Of a stretch of DNA of 64,000 nucleotides, positions 8,423 to 17,189 are shown piece after piece. The notes beneath the pieces were generated by a model, which was given only the letters and a program-made list of their open reading frames with translations, made no database searches and had not been told where the DNA came from. The translations under genes and the position numbers were made by a program. Numbering within the stretch: the first letter of the stretch is position 1; every line of letters begins with the position of its first letter. Origin of the DNA: Nocardia jinanensis (lineage in GTDB: Bacteria; Actinomycetota; Actinomycetes; Mycobacteriales; Mycobacteriaceae); contig NZ_BMMH01000026.1 of assembly GCF_014645735.1 (NCBI RefSeq), positions 1-64,000 on the forward strand, in the 5' to 3' direction.

Positions 8423-9247
8423 GTGAAGCATGTGCACGCCGGTAAGGTGCGCGACCTGTACACCGACGGTGACACATTGCTCTTGGTCGCCTCGGACCGT
8501 GTTTCGGTCTACGACGTATCGCTGCCGACCCCGATACCGGACAAGGGTGCGCTGCTGACTCAGCTGTCCAATTGGTGGTTCGGGTACTTCGCCGATATCC
8601 CCGACCACGTGCTCTCCACCACGGACGTCCCGCCGGAGTTCGCGGGCCGGGCCGTCCGGGTGAAGCCGTTGAAGATGGTGCTGGTGGAGTGCGTTGCCCG
8701 CGGTTACCTGGTGGGCTCCGGATGGAAGGACTACCAGCGCACCGGTTCGGTCTCCGGGATCCGGCTACCCGACGGGTTGCGTGAAGGCGACAAACTGCCC
8801 GAACCGATCTTCACGCCGACCACCAAGGTGTCCGATACCGGTCACGACGAGCCCATGACCTTCGACGATGTGGTCGCGCAGGAGGGCACCGAGGTCGCCG
8901 CGCGGCTGCGTGACCTCACACTCGATCTGTACTCCCGCGGTGCCGCCTACGCCGCCGAACGCGGTGTGATCATCGCCGATACCAAGGTCGAATTCGGCTG
9001 GGACGGTGATGTGCTCACCCTCGGTGACGAACTCCTGACCTCCGATTCCTCTCGTTTCTGGCCGGCCGCCGAATGGGAGCCCGGTCGCCCGCAGCGGTCC
9101 TTCGACAAGCAGTTCGTCCGGGACTGGGCCACCTCCACCGGCTGGGACAAGGAACCTCCCGGCCCGGAGATCCCGGCCGATATCGTCGCGGCCACCCGCA
9201 GCAAGTACGTCGAAGCCTATGAGCTGATCACCGGTCGCACCTGGTAG
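8423..9247 (+). CDS. purC: Phosphoribosylaminoimidazole-succinocarboxamide synthase (SAICAR synthetase)
   Basis: A 274-residue PurC that joins CAIR and aspartate using ATP in purine synthesis. Key segments are GKVRDLY and LLLVASDRVSVYDV (ATP-binding N-terminal lobe), VECVARGYLVGSGWKDY (substrate-binding), IADTKVEFGW, and LTSDSSRFWPA with the following SFDKQFVRDW. The start is GTG 8423; the N-terminus is some 10 residues shorter than in many homologues, but no upstream start codon is in frame. pepN is divergent 120 bp away. purC is not next to pepN in M. tuberculosis, so this is a local rearrangement. Confidence 0.95.
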   Translation: MKHVHAGKVRDLYTDGDTLLLVASDRVSVYDVSLPTPIPDKGALLTQLSNWWFGYFADIPDHVLSTTDVPPEFAGRAVRVKPLKMVLVECVARGYLVGSGWKDYQRTGSVSGIRLPDGLREGDKLPEPIFTPTTKVSDTGHDEPMTFDDVVAQEGTEVAARLRDLTLDLYSRGAAYAAERGVIIADTKVEFGWDGDVLTLGDELLTSDSSRFWPAAEWEPGRPQRSFDKQFVRDWATSTGWDKEPPGPEIPADIVAATRSKYVEAYELITGRTW

Positions 9248-9355
9248 TCACCGGTCTCGCGGACCGTCCACCCCGGCGGTGGCGAAAAGGTGGGAGCCCG
9301 GCCGCCGATTCCGGCACCCGGGCCGCCCGGCGAAGGACGAGGTGAACCGCACGGC

Positions 9356-10576
9356 TCAGAGCGTGGTCGAGGTGTCGGCCAGGCGGGCCGGATCGACCGG
9401 TTCGCCGGACAAGATCAACTCGGTGATCCGGTCGCCCACATCCCATACGTTCACATTCATCCCCGCCAGTACACGATGCTGGGGGTCGAGCCAGAACGCG
9501 ACGAACTCCCGGCCGTCGCGATCACCCCGCACGACGACTTGTTCGTAGTCGCCGGGGGCGGCGAATCCGGTGTACTCCATACCGAGGTCGTACTGGTCGG
9601 TGAAGAAGTAGGGGAGCCGCTCGTAGGACGCTGCTCGGCCGAGCATGGCCGCGGCCGCCACCGCCGGCTGGTTCAGGGCGTTCGCCCAATGCTCGACCCG
9701 GATCCGGCGACCCAGCACCGGATGATCCTGCTCGGCGATATCGCCGACCGCGACGATATTCGGATCGCTACTGGTCAGGCTCGCGTCGACGAGCACGCCG
9801 GTACCGGTCAGCAGCCCGGCCGCTTCGGCCAGCCCGAGTTCGGGCCGGGCGCCCACCGCGACGAGAACCGCGTCGGCGCCGTATTCGGTGCCGTCCTCCA
9901 GCGCGACACCGTTCGCGCGGCCGTTCGCGGTGGTGATCTGCTGAACCTGCGCACCGAACCGCAGATCGACCCCGTGTTCTCGGTGCAGCGCGGCGAACAC
10001 CTCGCCCATTTCCGGGCCGAGCGCGCCCAGCAGCGGCGCGGAACTCGTTTCCACGACGGTGACCGCGACATCCGCCGCGCGCGCTGCCGCGGTGACCTCG
10101 AGACCGATCCAGCCCGCCCCGATCACCACCAGCCGTCGTGCGGTACGGAAAAGTTCGATCAGGGCATCCGATTCGCCCAGGGTGCGCAGGGTGTACACGC
10201 CCTCGGCATCGGCGCCGGGAATGGGCAGTGTGCGGGACGAGGAGCCCGTGGCCAGCGCGAGTTTGTCGTATTCGAGCGTCGAGCCGTCGGGCAGGCGCAC
10301 CGTCCGGGCACCTCGGTCGATCGCGGTGACCTCGGTGCCCAGCCGCAGGTCCACATTGTGGTCCCGGTACCAGGCCGCGGTCTCGACCGTGAACTTCTCG
10401 ACCGGTTTCTTACCGGCCAGATATTCCTTGGACAGCGGTGGCCGCTCGTAGGGCAGCCGGTCCTCTCTGCCGAGCAAGGTGACATGGCCGTCGAAATCGT
10501 TGTCCCGCAACGCCTGGGCGACCTTCGCTCCGGCCAGGCCGGCGCCGACGATGACGAAATGCTGCGCAGATGTCAT
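9356..10576 (-). CDS. FAD-dependent NAD(P)H oxidoreductase, ferredoxin-reductase type
   Basis: A 406-residue flavoprotein of the rubredoxin/ferredoxin reductase family. The FAD-binding GxGxxG is near the N-terminus (FVIVGAGLAGAKVAQALR), followed by RLPYERPPLSKEYL. The NAD(P)H-binding GxGxxG is VVIGAGWIGLEVTAAA. A second FAD contact is VAVGDIAEQ, and the C-terminal reductase domain runs from EHWANALNQ. It should pass electrons from NAD(P)H to a small iron-sulphur protein; no ferredoxin or P450 gene is adjacent, so the partner is unknown. ATG 10576 is chosen because GGGAG sits 8 nt upstream; the GTG at 10585 is too close. Confidence 0.9.
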   Translation of the reverse strand: MTSAQHFVIVGAGLAGAKVAQALRDNDFDGHVTLLGREDRLPYERPPLSKEYLAGKKPVEKFTVETAAWYRDHNVDLRLGTEVTAIDRGARTVRLPDGSTLEYDKLALATGSSSRTLPIPGADAEGVYTLRTLGESDALIELFRTARRLVVIGAGWIGLEVTAAARAADVAVTVVETSSAPLLGALGPEMGEVFAALHREHGVDLRFGAQVQQITTANGRANGVALEDGTEYGADAVLVAVGARPELGLAEAAGLLTGTGVLVDASLTSSDPNIVAVGDIAEQDHPVLGRRIRVEHWANALNQPAVAAAAMLGRAASYERLPYFFTDQYDLGMEYTGFAAPGDYEQVVVRGDRDGREFVAFWLDPQHRVLAGMNVNVWDVGDRITELILSGEPVDPARLADTSTTL

Positions 10577-10792
10577 AGCTGACACTCCCTTGTGGTGGGT
10601 TGTTCCAGCGACGATCCGAATTCCTCCCGCCAGCCTACAAAGGACGTCCCCGATCGCTGGGACGGTTCGGGAACGAAAACCACCCGGCCGGGGTTGCTCG
10701 TATCAACGCCTGTGCCCGGTATCTCGCCGGCCGTACGGCGGTAACCGCGCCGGCGGGCGGAATCCGCCGAGACCTGTGGAGAGGAACGAAAC

Positions 10793-11440
10793 GTGTCCGA
10801 CTCGGCCGATAAGAAGGACCTTGCCGAATTCTGGTTCGACCCCCTGTGCCCGTGGTGCTGGATCACCTCCCGATGGATCCTCGAAGTCGCGAAGGTGCGC
10901 GATATCGAGACGCGTTTCCACGTGATGAGTCTGGCGGTGCTCAACGAGGGCCGTGATCTGCCGCCGGAGTACCAGGAGTTGATGAAATACGCCTGGGGCC
11001 CGGTCCGGGTGGCCGTGGCCGCGGCCCAGCAGCACGGCGAGGAGATCCTGCCCCCGCTCTACACCGCGCTGGGTACCCGGTTCCACAACCGCCGGGCCGA
11101 GTTCGAGCTCGAGGGCGATCGCCTGGGCACCTTCGCCGCGATCGTGGCGGACGCGCTCACCGAGACCGGGCTGCCGGCCGAACTGGCGGCCGCCGCCGAC
11201 AGCGGCGATTACGACGAGGCGCTGCGCAGCAGTCACCACGCCGGGATGGACAAGGTCGGTCCCGATGTCGGTACGCCCACCATCCATGTGAACGGTGTCG
11301 CCTTCTTCGGCCCGGTGCTCTCCCGTATCCCACGGGGCGAGGAGGCGGGCAAATTGTGGGATGCCGTGGTCACGCTGGCGGCCTACCCGCACTTCTTCGA
11401 ACTGAAGCGCACCCGGGACGAGAGTCCGGAATTCGACTGA
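10793..11440 (+). CDS. DsbA-fold mycothiol-dependent reductase (Rv2466c-like)
   Basis: A 215-residue thioredoxin-superfamily protein with active site CPWC (Cys19 and Cys22) in FWFDPLCPWCWITSRW, followed by an all-helical DsbA insertion. In M. tuberculosis the Rv2466c protein is a mycothiol-dependent reductase that also activates nitro-prodrugs, and residues around the active site match that group. GTG 10793 has GAGAGGAAC upstream. There is no signal peptide, so it is cytosolic. It is convergent with the M48 protease gene. The family is firm; the mycothiol partner follows from homology. Confidence 0.88.
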   Translation: MSDSADKKDLAEFWFDPLCPWCWITSRWILEVAKVRDIETRFHVMSLAVLNEGRDLPPEYQELMKYAWGPVRVAVAAAQQHGEEILPPLYTALGTRFHNRRAEFELEGDRLGTFAAIVADALTETGLPAELAAAADSGDYDEALRSSHHAGMDKVGPDVGTPTIHVNGVAFFGPVLSRIPRGEEAGKLWDAVVTLAAYPHFFELKRTRDESPEFD

Positions 11441-11445
11441 GCGCG

Positions 11446-11479
11446 AGGGTTCCGGATTCCGCTCGGGATCCGGAACCCT
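11446..11479. terminator. Perfect 12-bp hairpin, bidirectional terminator
   Basis: Arms 11446-11457 (AGGGTTCCGGAT) and 11468-11479 are exactly complementary with a 10-nt loop. Flanking GCGAG/CTCGC bases can extend the stem. It lies between the convergent DsbA-like and M48 genes. Confidence 0.8.
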
Positions 11480-11497
11480 GTTCGCTCGCGGGCCGGG

Positions 11498-12559
11498 TCA
11501 GAGCGGGGCTTTGGACAGTGTGATCGCGTCACCACCATGACCGGAGGCCGGCGGAGGTCCGGCCGGCGGGCCGAACCGCGGTGGCACCGGGTTCGGCCGC
11601 CAGAACAGCCGCCCGTGCCGGCTGCGGTCACGCAGTGCCCACATCCGCCAGGTCAGCACCGGGTGCGAAGCCATCGCGTTGACCATCCAGACGAAGAAAC
11701 CACGTTCCTGGGCGGCGCGGTCGGCCATCTCGTCGAACCCCACCACCGAGTTCAGGTACTTACCGGCCGCCAGGGTCCCCATCGCGGCCGGCGCCCCCTG
11801 CGGTCGATGGCAGTAACCGTGATTGTCGGCCGTGTACTCCTGGGCCCGGATCAGCGAATTACCGAGGATAGGCAGGAACGGCACCAGAAACATGCCGAGC
11901 TGACGCCAGTAGGACGCGTGACCGGCCGCGATATGGCCCACCTCGTGGCCGATGATGAATGCGAGCGCATCCGGTTCCCGGGCGGCGCCGCTGATCTCGA
12001 ACAGATCGCTGTACACCACGACATAACGCCGGAAACCGTGCCCGGACGCGAAGGCATTGATCTGCCCGTTGCCGAGGACCACATAGGCGTCCGGGGGAGC
12101 GGCCATCCCGAATCGGGCCGCCGCCTCCTGCACCATCCGATATCCGTCGGGGAACTGTGAGGGCGACATCTTCACCCCGTTCACCCGCTGCGACGAGAAG
12201 TTGACCCCACGACCGAACCAGATCAGCAGCGGCGCCGCCACCAGGATCAGTACGTACTGGTTGACCGCGCCGAGGAACAGCAACACGAATGCCAGCAGGT
12301 AGGCGACTGCGGTGAACAGCACGATTACGACCAGCAGGGGAATCTCCCAGCTGTGCCGGGCGGGCATCCCGAACGGCGACAATCCCCGGGGTTCGTGCAG
12401 CGGCACCTGCGGTGGCGGGTATCCGCCCGGGAGCGGAACCGAGGATGCGGGATGGTCGGTGAGCCACGGGTAGGGCCCGGGCTCCGGCGTACTCGCGGAC
12501 CAGGCGGCGCCGGGGCCGTATCCGGACGGCTGCTGAGGGTCGTGCGGCTGCATACCCAC
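11498..12559 (-). CDS. M48-family membrane zinc metalloprotease (HtpX-like)
   Basis: A 353-residue protease. Residues 1-65 are Pro/Gly-rich. Two transmembrane helices follow (about residues 72-97 and 99-118). The zinc motif HEVGHIAAGH is in the middle, with the third ligand Glu in RAQEYTADNHGY. M48 enzymes of this type degrade misfolded membrane proteins; the catalytic site is intact, but substrates are unknown. The start is GTG 12559 or ATG 12553, with no strong ribosome site for either. It is divergent from rpiB, with 71 bp between them. Confidence 0.88.
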   Translation of the reverse strand: MGMQPHDPQQPSGYGPGAAWSASTPEPGPYPWLTDHPASSVPLPGGYPPPQVPLHEPRGLSPFGMPARHSWEIPLLVVIVLFTAVAYLLAFVLLFLGAVNQYVLILVAAPLLIWFGRGVNFSSQRVNGVKMSPSQFPDGYRMVQEAAARFGMAAPPDAYVVLGNGQINAFASGHGFRRYVVVYSDLFEISGAAREPDALAFIIGHEVGHIAAGHASYWRQLGMFLVPFLPILGNSLIRAQEYTADNHGYCHRPQGAPAAMGTLAAGKYLNSVVGFDEMADRAAQERGFFVWMVNAMASHPVLTWRMWALRDRSRHGRLFWRPNPVPPRFGPPAGPPPASGHGGDAITLSKAPL

Positions 12560-12630
12560 GACTCTAAGCAGTAACTCGGTCGGCCCGCCCGCCGTCGGCT
12601 CTCGGCCGGGGGCCTGACAGAATCGCAGCC

Positions 12631-13104
12631 ATGCGCGTATACCTGGGTGCCGATCACGCTGGTTTCGAATTGAAGAACGCCGTCAAGGACCACCTGGAAA
12701 AGGCCGGTCACGAGGTCGCCGACTGCGGCGCCCTCGTCTATGACGCACTCGACGACTATCCCGCCTTCTGCATCGAGGCGGCCCGCCGTACCGTCGCCGA
12801 CCCGGGCAGCCTCGGGCTGGTCTTCGGCGGTAGCGGCAACGGCGAGCAGATCGCCGCGAACAAGGTGCCCGGCGCGCGGTGCGCGCTGGCCTGGAGTGTC
12901 GAAACCGCCCGGCTGGCGCGGGAACACAACAACGCGCAGCTGATCGGTATCGGTGGTCGTATGCATTCCCGCGAGGAAGCGCTGGCGATCGTGGACGCTT
13001 TCCTGGAGACCCCGTGGTCGGACGAGGAGCGTCATCAGCGGCGGATCGATATCCTCGCCGACTACGAGAAGTCCGGCGTACCGCCGGCGCTGCCCGCCGA
13101 CTGA
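12631..13104 (+). CDS. rpiB: Ribose-5-phosphate isomerase B
   Basis: A 157-residue RpiB that interconverts ribose 5-phosphate and ribulose 5-phosphate in the pentose phosphate pathway. The N-terminus MRVYLGADHAGFELKN, the loop LVFGGSGNGEQIAANKVPG and the ARLAREHNNAQLIGIGGR segment are typical. As in actinobacterial enzymes, Glu in GNGEQ takes the place of the Cys of E. coli RpiB. It is followed 24 nt later by the Nei-like gene, the same pair as Rv2465c-Rv2464c. Confidence 0.95.
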   Translation: MRVYLGADHAGFELKNAVKDHLEKAGHEVADCGALVYDALDDYPAFCIEAARRTVADPGSLGLVFGGSGNGEQIAANKVPGARCALAWSVETARLAREHNNAQLIGIGGRMHSREEALAIVDAFLETPWSDEERHQRRIDILADYEKSGVPPALPAD

Positions 13105-13128
13105 TCCACCGGGCAGGCGAGTAGTCGG

Positions 13129-13941
13129 GTGCCGGAAGGTCATACTCTGCACCGTCTCGCGCGCCGGCATCAGCAGCGCCTGGCCGGCGCGGTGGTGCGG
13201 GTGTCGAGTCCGCAGGGCAAGTTCGCGGCGGGCGCAGCCCGCGTCGACGGGCGGGTCCTGGTGCGGTCACAGGCGTGGGGCAAACACCTTCTCCACGAAT
13301 ACGAGGGTGAGCTGTACGTGCACGTCCACCTCGGGCTGTACGGCACCTTCACCGAATCGGAGCCACCGATGCCCGAACCGGTGGGGCAGGTGCGGATGCG
13401 TCTGACCGGGGCGGGCCGCGACGCGCGCGGATTCGGCACCGATCTGCGTGGTCCCACCGCCTGCGAGATCCTCACGCCGCCGGAGACGGCGGCCCTCATC
13501 GCCCGCCTCGGACCCGATCCGCTGCGCCCGGACGCCGACCCGGAACTGGCCTGGGCGCGAATCCGCCGCTCACGGCGCAGTATCGGGTCCCTGCTCATGG
13601 ATCAGCGGGTCGTCGCCGGAGTCGGCAACGTCTACCGCGCGGAAGTCCTTTTCCGGCACGGTATATCCCCGGAGCGTCCGGGCGTGGAGCTCACCGCCGG
13701 GGAATGGTCGGCGCTGTGGGCGGACCTGGTCGAACTGATGCGGGTGGGTGTGCGCCGCGGCAAGATGCACGTGGTGCGGCCCGAGCACGATCACGGCGCG
13801 CCATCGTACGCCGCGGACCGGCCGCGCACCTACGTCTACCGCCGCGCCGGTGAACCGTGCCGCTGCTGCGGCGATCCGGTGCGGCACACCGTGCTGGAGG
13901 GCCGGAACCTGTTCTGGTGTGCGCGGTGCCAGCCGGTCTGA
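13129..13941 (+). CDS. Fpg/Nei-family DNA glycosylase (Rv2464c-like)
   Basis: A 270-residue base-excision repair glycosylase/AP lyase. After Met removal the N-terminus is the catalytic PEGHTLHRLA (Pro nucleophile and Glu). Helix-two-turn-helix residues are in LLMDQRVVAGVGNVYRAEVL. The C-terminal zinc finger is CRCCGDPVRH...FWCARC (two CxxC). This matches Nei1 of mycobacteria, which removes oxidised pyrimidines; exact specificity is inferred. The start is GTG 13129. It ends 10 bp from the convergent GGDEF gene. Confidence 0.92.
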   Translation: MPEGHTLHRLARRHQQRLAGAVVRVSSPQGKFAAGAARVDGRVLVRSQAWGKHLLHEYEGELYVHVHLGLYGTFTESEPPMPEPVGQVRMRLTGAGRDARGFGTDLRGPTACEILTPPETAALIARLGPDPLRPDADPELAWARIRRSRRSIGSLLMDQRVVAGVGNVYRAEVLFRHGISPERPGVELTAGEWSALWADLVELMRVGVRRGKMHVVRPEHDHGAPSYAADRPRTYVYRRAGEPCRCCGDPVRHTVLEGRNLFWCARCQPV

Positions 13942-13951
13942 ACCGCCGCGC

Positions 13952-14908
13952 TCAGCCCGCGACGGCGGTATCGACGGCCGTATCCAGCGACTCGGCTCCG
14001 GCGTAGCGGCGCCCGCCGGCGGTTTTCGCCGAGTACATCGCCAGATCGGCGCGGCGGAGCAGCTCTGCCAGTTCGCAGTGGTCCGCCGGTGGCGCGTAGG
14101 TCGTGCCGACACTTGCCGATACCGGTACCGGTCCGGCCGACGACCACACCGAATCGTTGAGTGCGAGCACGATATCGTGGGCGAGTTCGGTGACCGAATC
14201 GCTGGTCAGACCGGCGGCCAGGACGAACTCGTCCCCGCCGTAGCGGCAGACCACCGCGCCGGGCGGCGCCACCTCCCGCAGGCGTTTCGCCAGTTCCACC
14301 AGCACCTCGTCGCCGACCGCGTGCCCGTAGTTGTCGTTGATCTGTTTGAACCGGTCCAGGTCCACGACCAGCAGCCCCACCCCGCGGTCGGTATGTTCGG
14401 CCATCTTGCGTACTCGTTTGCGCAGCAGGGTGCGGTTCGCCAGTCCGGTCAGCGCGTCGTGGGTCGCCTCGTGTTCGAGACGCTGCTGCAATGCGGCGAA
14501 CTCGCGGACCCGCTGGGTGGCCTCGTCGGAGAAGTTCTTCTTCTGCTGGGCGAGTGCCAGCTCCTGTAGCGCCTGGGCGTAGCTGTCGATGGCCTGACTG
14601 GCCACCAGCGGCCACTGCGTCGCCACCAGTGATCCGCGCGACCCGGCCGGAAAACCGAGCAGGGTACGCGTGACCAGAGCCAGCATCCGGACCCGGTGCA
14701 GGGGTTCGGCGCAGAGCCGCGCGCCGAGCCGGCGGGCGGCGCGGATGGGGAAGGGGTCGGAGATCGTGAGGTCCAGTAACTGCTCGAGGATCTCGACGAG
14801 AACAGGTTCGATCTCGGCCGCGCTGGTATCGGCGTCGGGCTGCGCGACGGCGGCCAACGCCCACTCCCGCGCGGTGGAACGGACGGGCGGCCGGTGCTCA
14901 GCGGTCAT
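13952..14908 (-). CDS. GGDEF-domain protein, probable diguanylate cyclase
   Basis: A 318-residue protein with an N-terminal helical region (residues 1-145) of no recognised sensor type and a C-terminal GGDEF domain. The active site is RYGGDEFVLAAG, with the upstream VDLDRFKQINDNYGH metal site and the family start HDALTGLANRTLL, so cyclic-di-GMP synthesis is plausible. No EAL domain and no clear membrane helix. ATG 14908 (MTAEHRPPV) is preferred, but no ribosome site is visible; the frame stays open to 15124. Palindromes of the 16-bp family lie upstream at 15206 and 15243. Confidence 0.88.
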   Translation of the reverse strand: MTAEHRPPVRSTAREWALAAVAQPDADTSAAEIEPVLVEILEQLLDLTISDPFPIRAARRLGARLCAEPLHRVRMLALVTRTLLGFPAGSRGSLVATQWPLVASQAIDSYAQALQELALAQQKKNFSDEATQRVREFAALQQRLEHEATHDALTGLANRTLLRKRVRKMAEHTDRGVGLLVVDLDRFKQINDNYGHAVGDEVLVELAKRLREVAPPGAVVCRYGGDEFVLAAGLTSDSVTELAHDIVLALNDSVWSSAGPVPVSASVGTTYAPPADHCELAELLRRADLAMYSAKTAGGRRYAGAESLDTAVDTAVAG

Positions 14909-15205
14909 ATCGACCACCGGTGGTGGAGCTCGCGCGACGGACAAGGGTCTGCCGCGTAGGTGCCGGGTCCGTCCGGCTTCGTCGCACTGCTGTGCGGATG
15001 GTCCACCTTGTCGGGTGCACGCCACCGCCCCCTTTCCAGATACCCCGTCCGGCAAGAAGATCGTAGCAAGATGGTGGAACCCGCCGACCTGCGTTCTGCA
15101 ACGAGTTATCGGGTCCCGGAACAACAGCGATCTCTGCGCCTATCGTTGCGGAATCGCCTGTGTTACACACCTTTGCAGAATTTTTCGGCGCCGGGCACTC
15201 TGGAC

Positions 15206-15221
15206 CTCCCAGAGATGGGTT
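15206..15221. promoter_or_regulatory. Degenerate copy of the 16-bp palindrome
   Basis: CTCCCA-GAGA-TGGGTT. It keeps the TCCCA/TGGG core but has lost the outer bases. It is 37 bp from the better copy at 15243, so the two could act as a pair. Confidence 0.4.
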
Positions 15222-15242
15222 GCCGAATCCGGGACCAGCGGT

Positions 15243-15258
15243 TTCCCAGGATTGGGGA
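15243..15258. promoter_or_regulatory. 16-bp palindrome TTCCCA-N4-TGGGGA
   Basis: TTCCCA-GGAT-TGGGGA, flanked by GT and AC that extend the symmetry. It lies 335 bp upstream of the GGDEF start (minus strand) and 140 bp before tRNA-Gly. Same element as at the export operons. Confidence 0.6.
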
Positions 15259-15397
15259 ACTGTCGTGATCCGGCCGTTTCCCCGCGCGGATCGCGATATC
15301 GGCACGGGCGCGGGGGCTGATTGGCGAAATGAAACCGCGATTGGGTAGAGTCGCTGTGCACACGACCTTGTGGCGATCCCATCGGCGTCGTATGCAC

Positions 15398-15471
<74 letters not shown>

Positions 15472-15482
15472 GACCGGTGATC

Positions 15483-15498
15483 ACCCCCTTCGGGGGGT
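15483..15498. terminator. Short hairpin between the two tRNA genes
   Basis: ACCCCC and GGGGGT arms around a short loop, midway between tRNA-Gly and tRNA-Pro. It could terminate after tRNA-Gly or serve as a processing signal. Confidence 0.45.
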
Positions 15499-15502
15499 AG
15501 TA

Positions 15503-15576
15503 CGGGGTGTGGCGCAGCTTGGTAGCGCACCCGCTTTGGGAGCGGGTGGTCGCAGGTTCAAATCCTGTCACCCCGA
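15503..15576 (+). tRNA. tRNA-Pro (anticodon TGG)
   Basis: A 74-nt cloverleaf without encoded CCA. The acceptor CGGGGTG pairs with CACCCCG. The anticodon loop is TTTGGGA (TGG) and the T-arm CAGGTTCAAATCCTG. It follows tRNA-Gly by 31 bp. Confidence 0.97.
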
Positions 15577-15619
15577 CAGTAGTTCGTTACCGATGCCGCG
15601 GATTCGGCCCACATCTCCC

Positions 15620-16399
15620 TCAGATACGAGTGCGTGAGGGCTGTTTCTCGTCTTTCACCGCACCCTGCTGAACCGGGCGTGGAAGCGCGATATCCACTCC
15701 CGGCGGGGGGAGTTCCGCGCGGCGGCCGAAGGCGTGGTCGATCAGCTCGGAGGAGGCCCGGGTGACGATCAGCCGGGCGATGGCCAGATCGGTTTCCAGT
15801 TTGGTGCGGTCCTTGGGGTTTCGCTCGGACTGCTCGTAGGACCGGCCCGCCAGTACGTAGAAGATCTCGGCGGCGTAGCGGTCGGCGATGCGGTCGCAGT
15901 CCGCGCGCATTCGTTCGACCAAATGGAAGGTGGCGGCGGCGGGCAGGCCGGCGTCGGTGAGCCGGGTGGCGAGATCGCTGCACCGCGGATTGGTGACCCG
16001 GTATACATCGAAGGGGTCGTCGCTGGCGGCCAGCGCCTGCTGGACGTACTCCGGGAGTTCGTGCACCGGCTCTTCGGGCTCGGGCTGTGGTGGGCCGGCC
16101 GGGGCCTGCCGTCCGGGTGTGCTGACGGTCTGGTCGGTGACACCCAGGACATCGCCGAGCCCGTCGCCGCGGTCCCAGGCGGCCAGCAGTTCCCGGATGC
16201 CGTTCAGTTTCATACCCCGGCCGAGTAGACGGCTGATGGTCTGCAACCGGTTGAGGTGGTCGGAACCGTAGTAACCGATCCGGCCCCGGACGTCGGGCGA
16301 GGGCAGCAGCCCCCGCTCGTGGTACACGCGGACGCTGCGCACGGTGGTCTCGGCAGCCCGCGCCAGCTCGTCGATCGTGTACTCGGATTCGCCAGCCAT
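15620..16399 (-). CDS. MerR-family transcriptional regulator
   Basis: A 259-residue regulator. The N-terminal MerR helix-turn-helix is YTIDELARAAETTVRSVRVY followed by HERGLLPSPDVRGRIGYYG, with a dimerisation helix to about residue 75. The remaining ~180 residues are an effector or partner domain of unknown ligand, with a Pro/Glu linker near residue 100. It lacks the Cys cluster of metal-sensing MerR proteins. ATG 16399 is chosen because MAGESEYTIDE begins directly before the helix-turn-helix; no ribosome site is evident. It lies alone beside the tRNA pair, between the core block and the export modules. Its targets are unknown. Confidence 0.85.
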   Translation of the reverse strand: MAGESEYTIDELARAAETTVRSVRVYHERGLLPSPDVRGRIGYYGSDHLNRLQTISRLLGRGMKLNGIRELLAAWDRGDGLGDVLGVTDQTVSTPGRQAPAGPPQPEPEEPVHELPEYVQQALAASDDPFDVYRVTNPRCSDLATRLTDAGLPAAATFHLVERMRADCDRIADRYAAEIFYVLAGRSYEQSERNPKDRTKLETDLAIARLIVTRASSELIDHAFGRRAELPPPGVDIALPRPVQQGAVKDEKQPSRTRI

Positions 16400-16670
16400 A
16401 TGTATAGGAAACCATAATCGGGCCCGTAGATAAACGGTCCGTAACCAAACGAACCGCTGAGCAGCGGCTAGAAGATGTGAAAAACATGTCAACGTCCCGT
16501 TACTTAACGGCATGAGGCCTTGCCTGAAGGGCCGGTAGTGCTTTAACGTGCGTGATACAGCTGACATCAGCTGGTTTCCGGGGACTGTTGAGCAGCCCTG
16601 ACGATCCGCCCGACCAACGGGACACGTATCGGTTCACCCCGGCGTGCCCTCGGCAGTTCCGGAGACGGTA

Positions 16671-17144
16671 ATGAGCGCAATGCGAGTTCGTTCCCTCAGC
16701 GTGGTTACACCCCGCGCCACCACCACTTCTCGGCCTCCCGCGGCACCGCTGCCGGCGCCGGTGAAATCGGCGCAACGGCCACCGTGCGCGGAGGTCCCCG
16801 ACAGCTGGGACCTGGATTCCGGCACGCCGGAGGCCTGGCATTCAGCAGTGCGCATCTGCTATGGGTGCCCGCTTTTCGCGCAGTGCAGCAGCCTGGCGCA
16901 GACACTCATCGAGCGTGGCGATGCGCCGCGAGCCATGATCTGGGCGGGCGTCGCCTACGACAATTCGGGCAACGTCATCGAGAACCTCGACCGGCATCGC
17001 ACCGTGCCCATCGACCACAAGCGCCCGATGCGGATCATCCGGAACGGCCCGCGCCCGACCCATGGTACGGCGGTCGCCGGTGCTCCCAAACGGCATATCG
17101 TGCTGGGCCGCCCACTTCGCCCGACGGAGTCCGCGGCCGTCTGA
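16671..17144 (+). CDS. WhiB-like iron-sulphur transcriptional regulator
   Basis: A 157-residue WhiB-family protein. Four cysteines, Cys39, Cys63, Cys66 and Cys72 (CYGCPLFAQC), have the C-x23-C-x2-C-x5-C spacing that binds a [4Fe-4S] cluster. The beta-turn normally written G(V/I)WGG is here IWAGVAYD, a weakened version. A basic C-terminal tail (KRPMRIIRNGPRP) is the usual DNA-binding part. ATG 16671 follows GGAGACGGTA; the first ~35 residues are a low-complexity extension. WhiB6 controls ESX-1 in mycobacteria; whether this protein controls the export genes here is only a possibility. Confidence 0.82.
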   Translation: MSAMRVRSLSVVTPRATTTSRPPAAPLPAPVKSAQRPPCAEVPDSWDLDSGTPEAWHSAVRICYGCPLFAQCSSLAQTLIERGDAPRAMIWAGVAYDNSGNVIENLDRHRTVPIDHKRPMRIIRNGPRPTHGTAVAGAPKRHIVLGRPLRPTESAAV

Positions 17145-17189
17145 CTATGCTGCGGGGGCAAACGCGGATCTAACTCTGGTGGTGCGTAG

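Larger units (their letters stand above)
14909..15397. other. Gene-less interval upstream of the GGDEF gene and tRNA-Gly
   Basis: A 489-bp interval between the divergent GGDEF gene and tRNA-Gly. It contains two copies of the 16-bp palindrome (15206, degenerate; 15243, good). A possible tRNA promoter is TTGGCG at 15321 and TAGAGT at 15346, with a long 19-nt spacing. Short open frames here have no recognisable product. Confidence 0.6.
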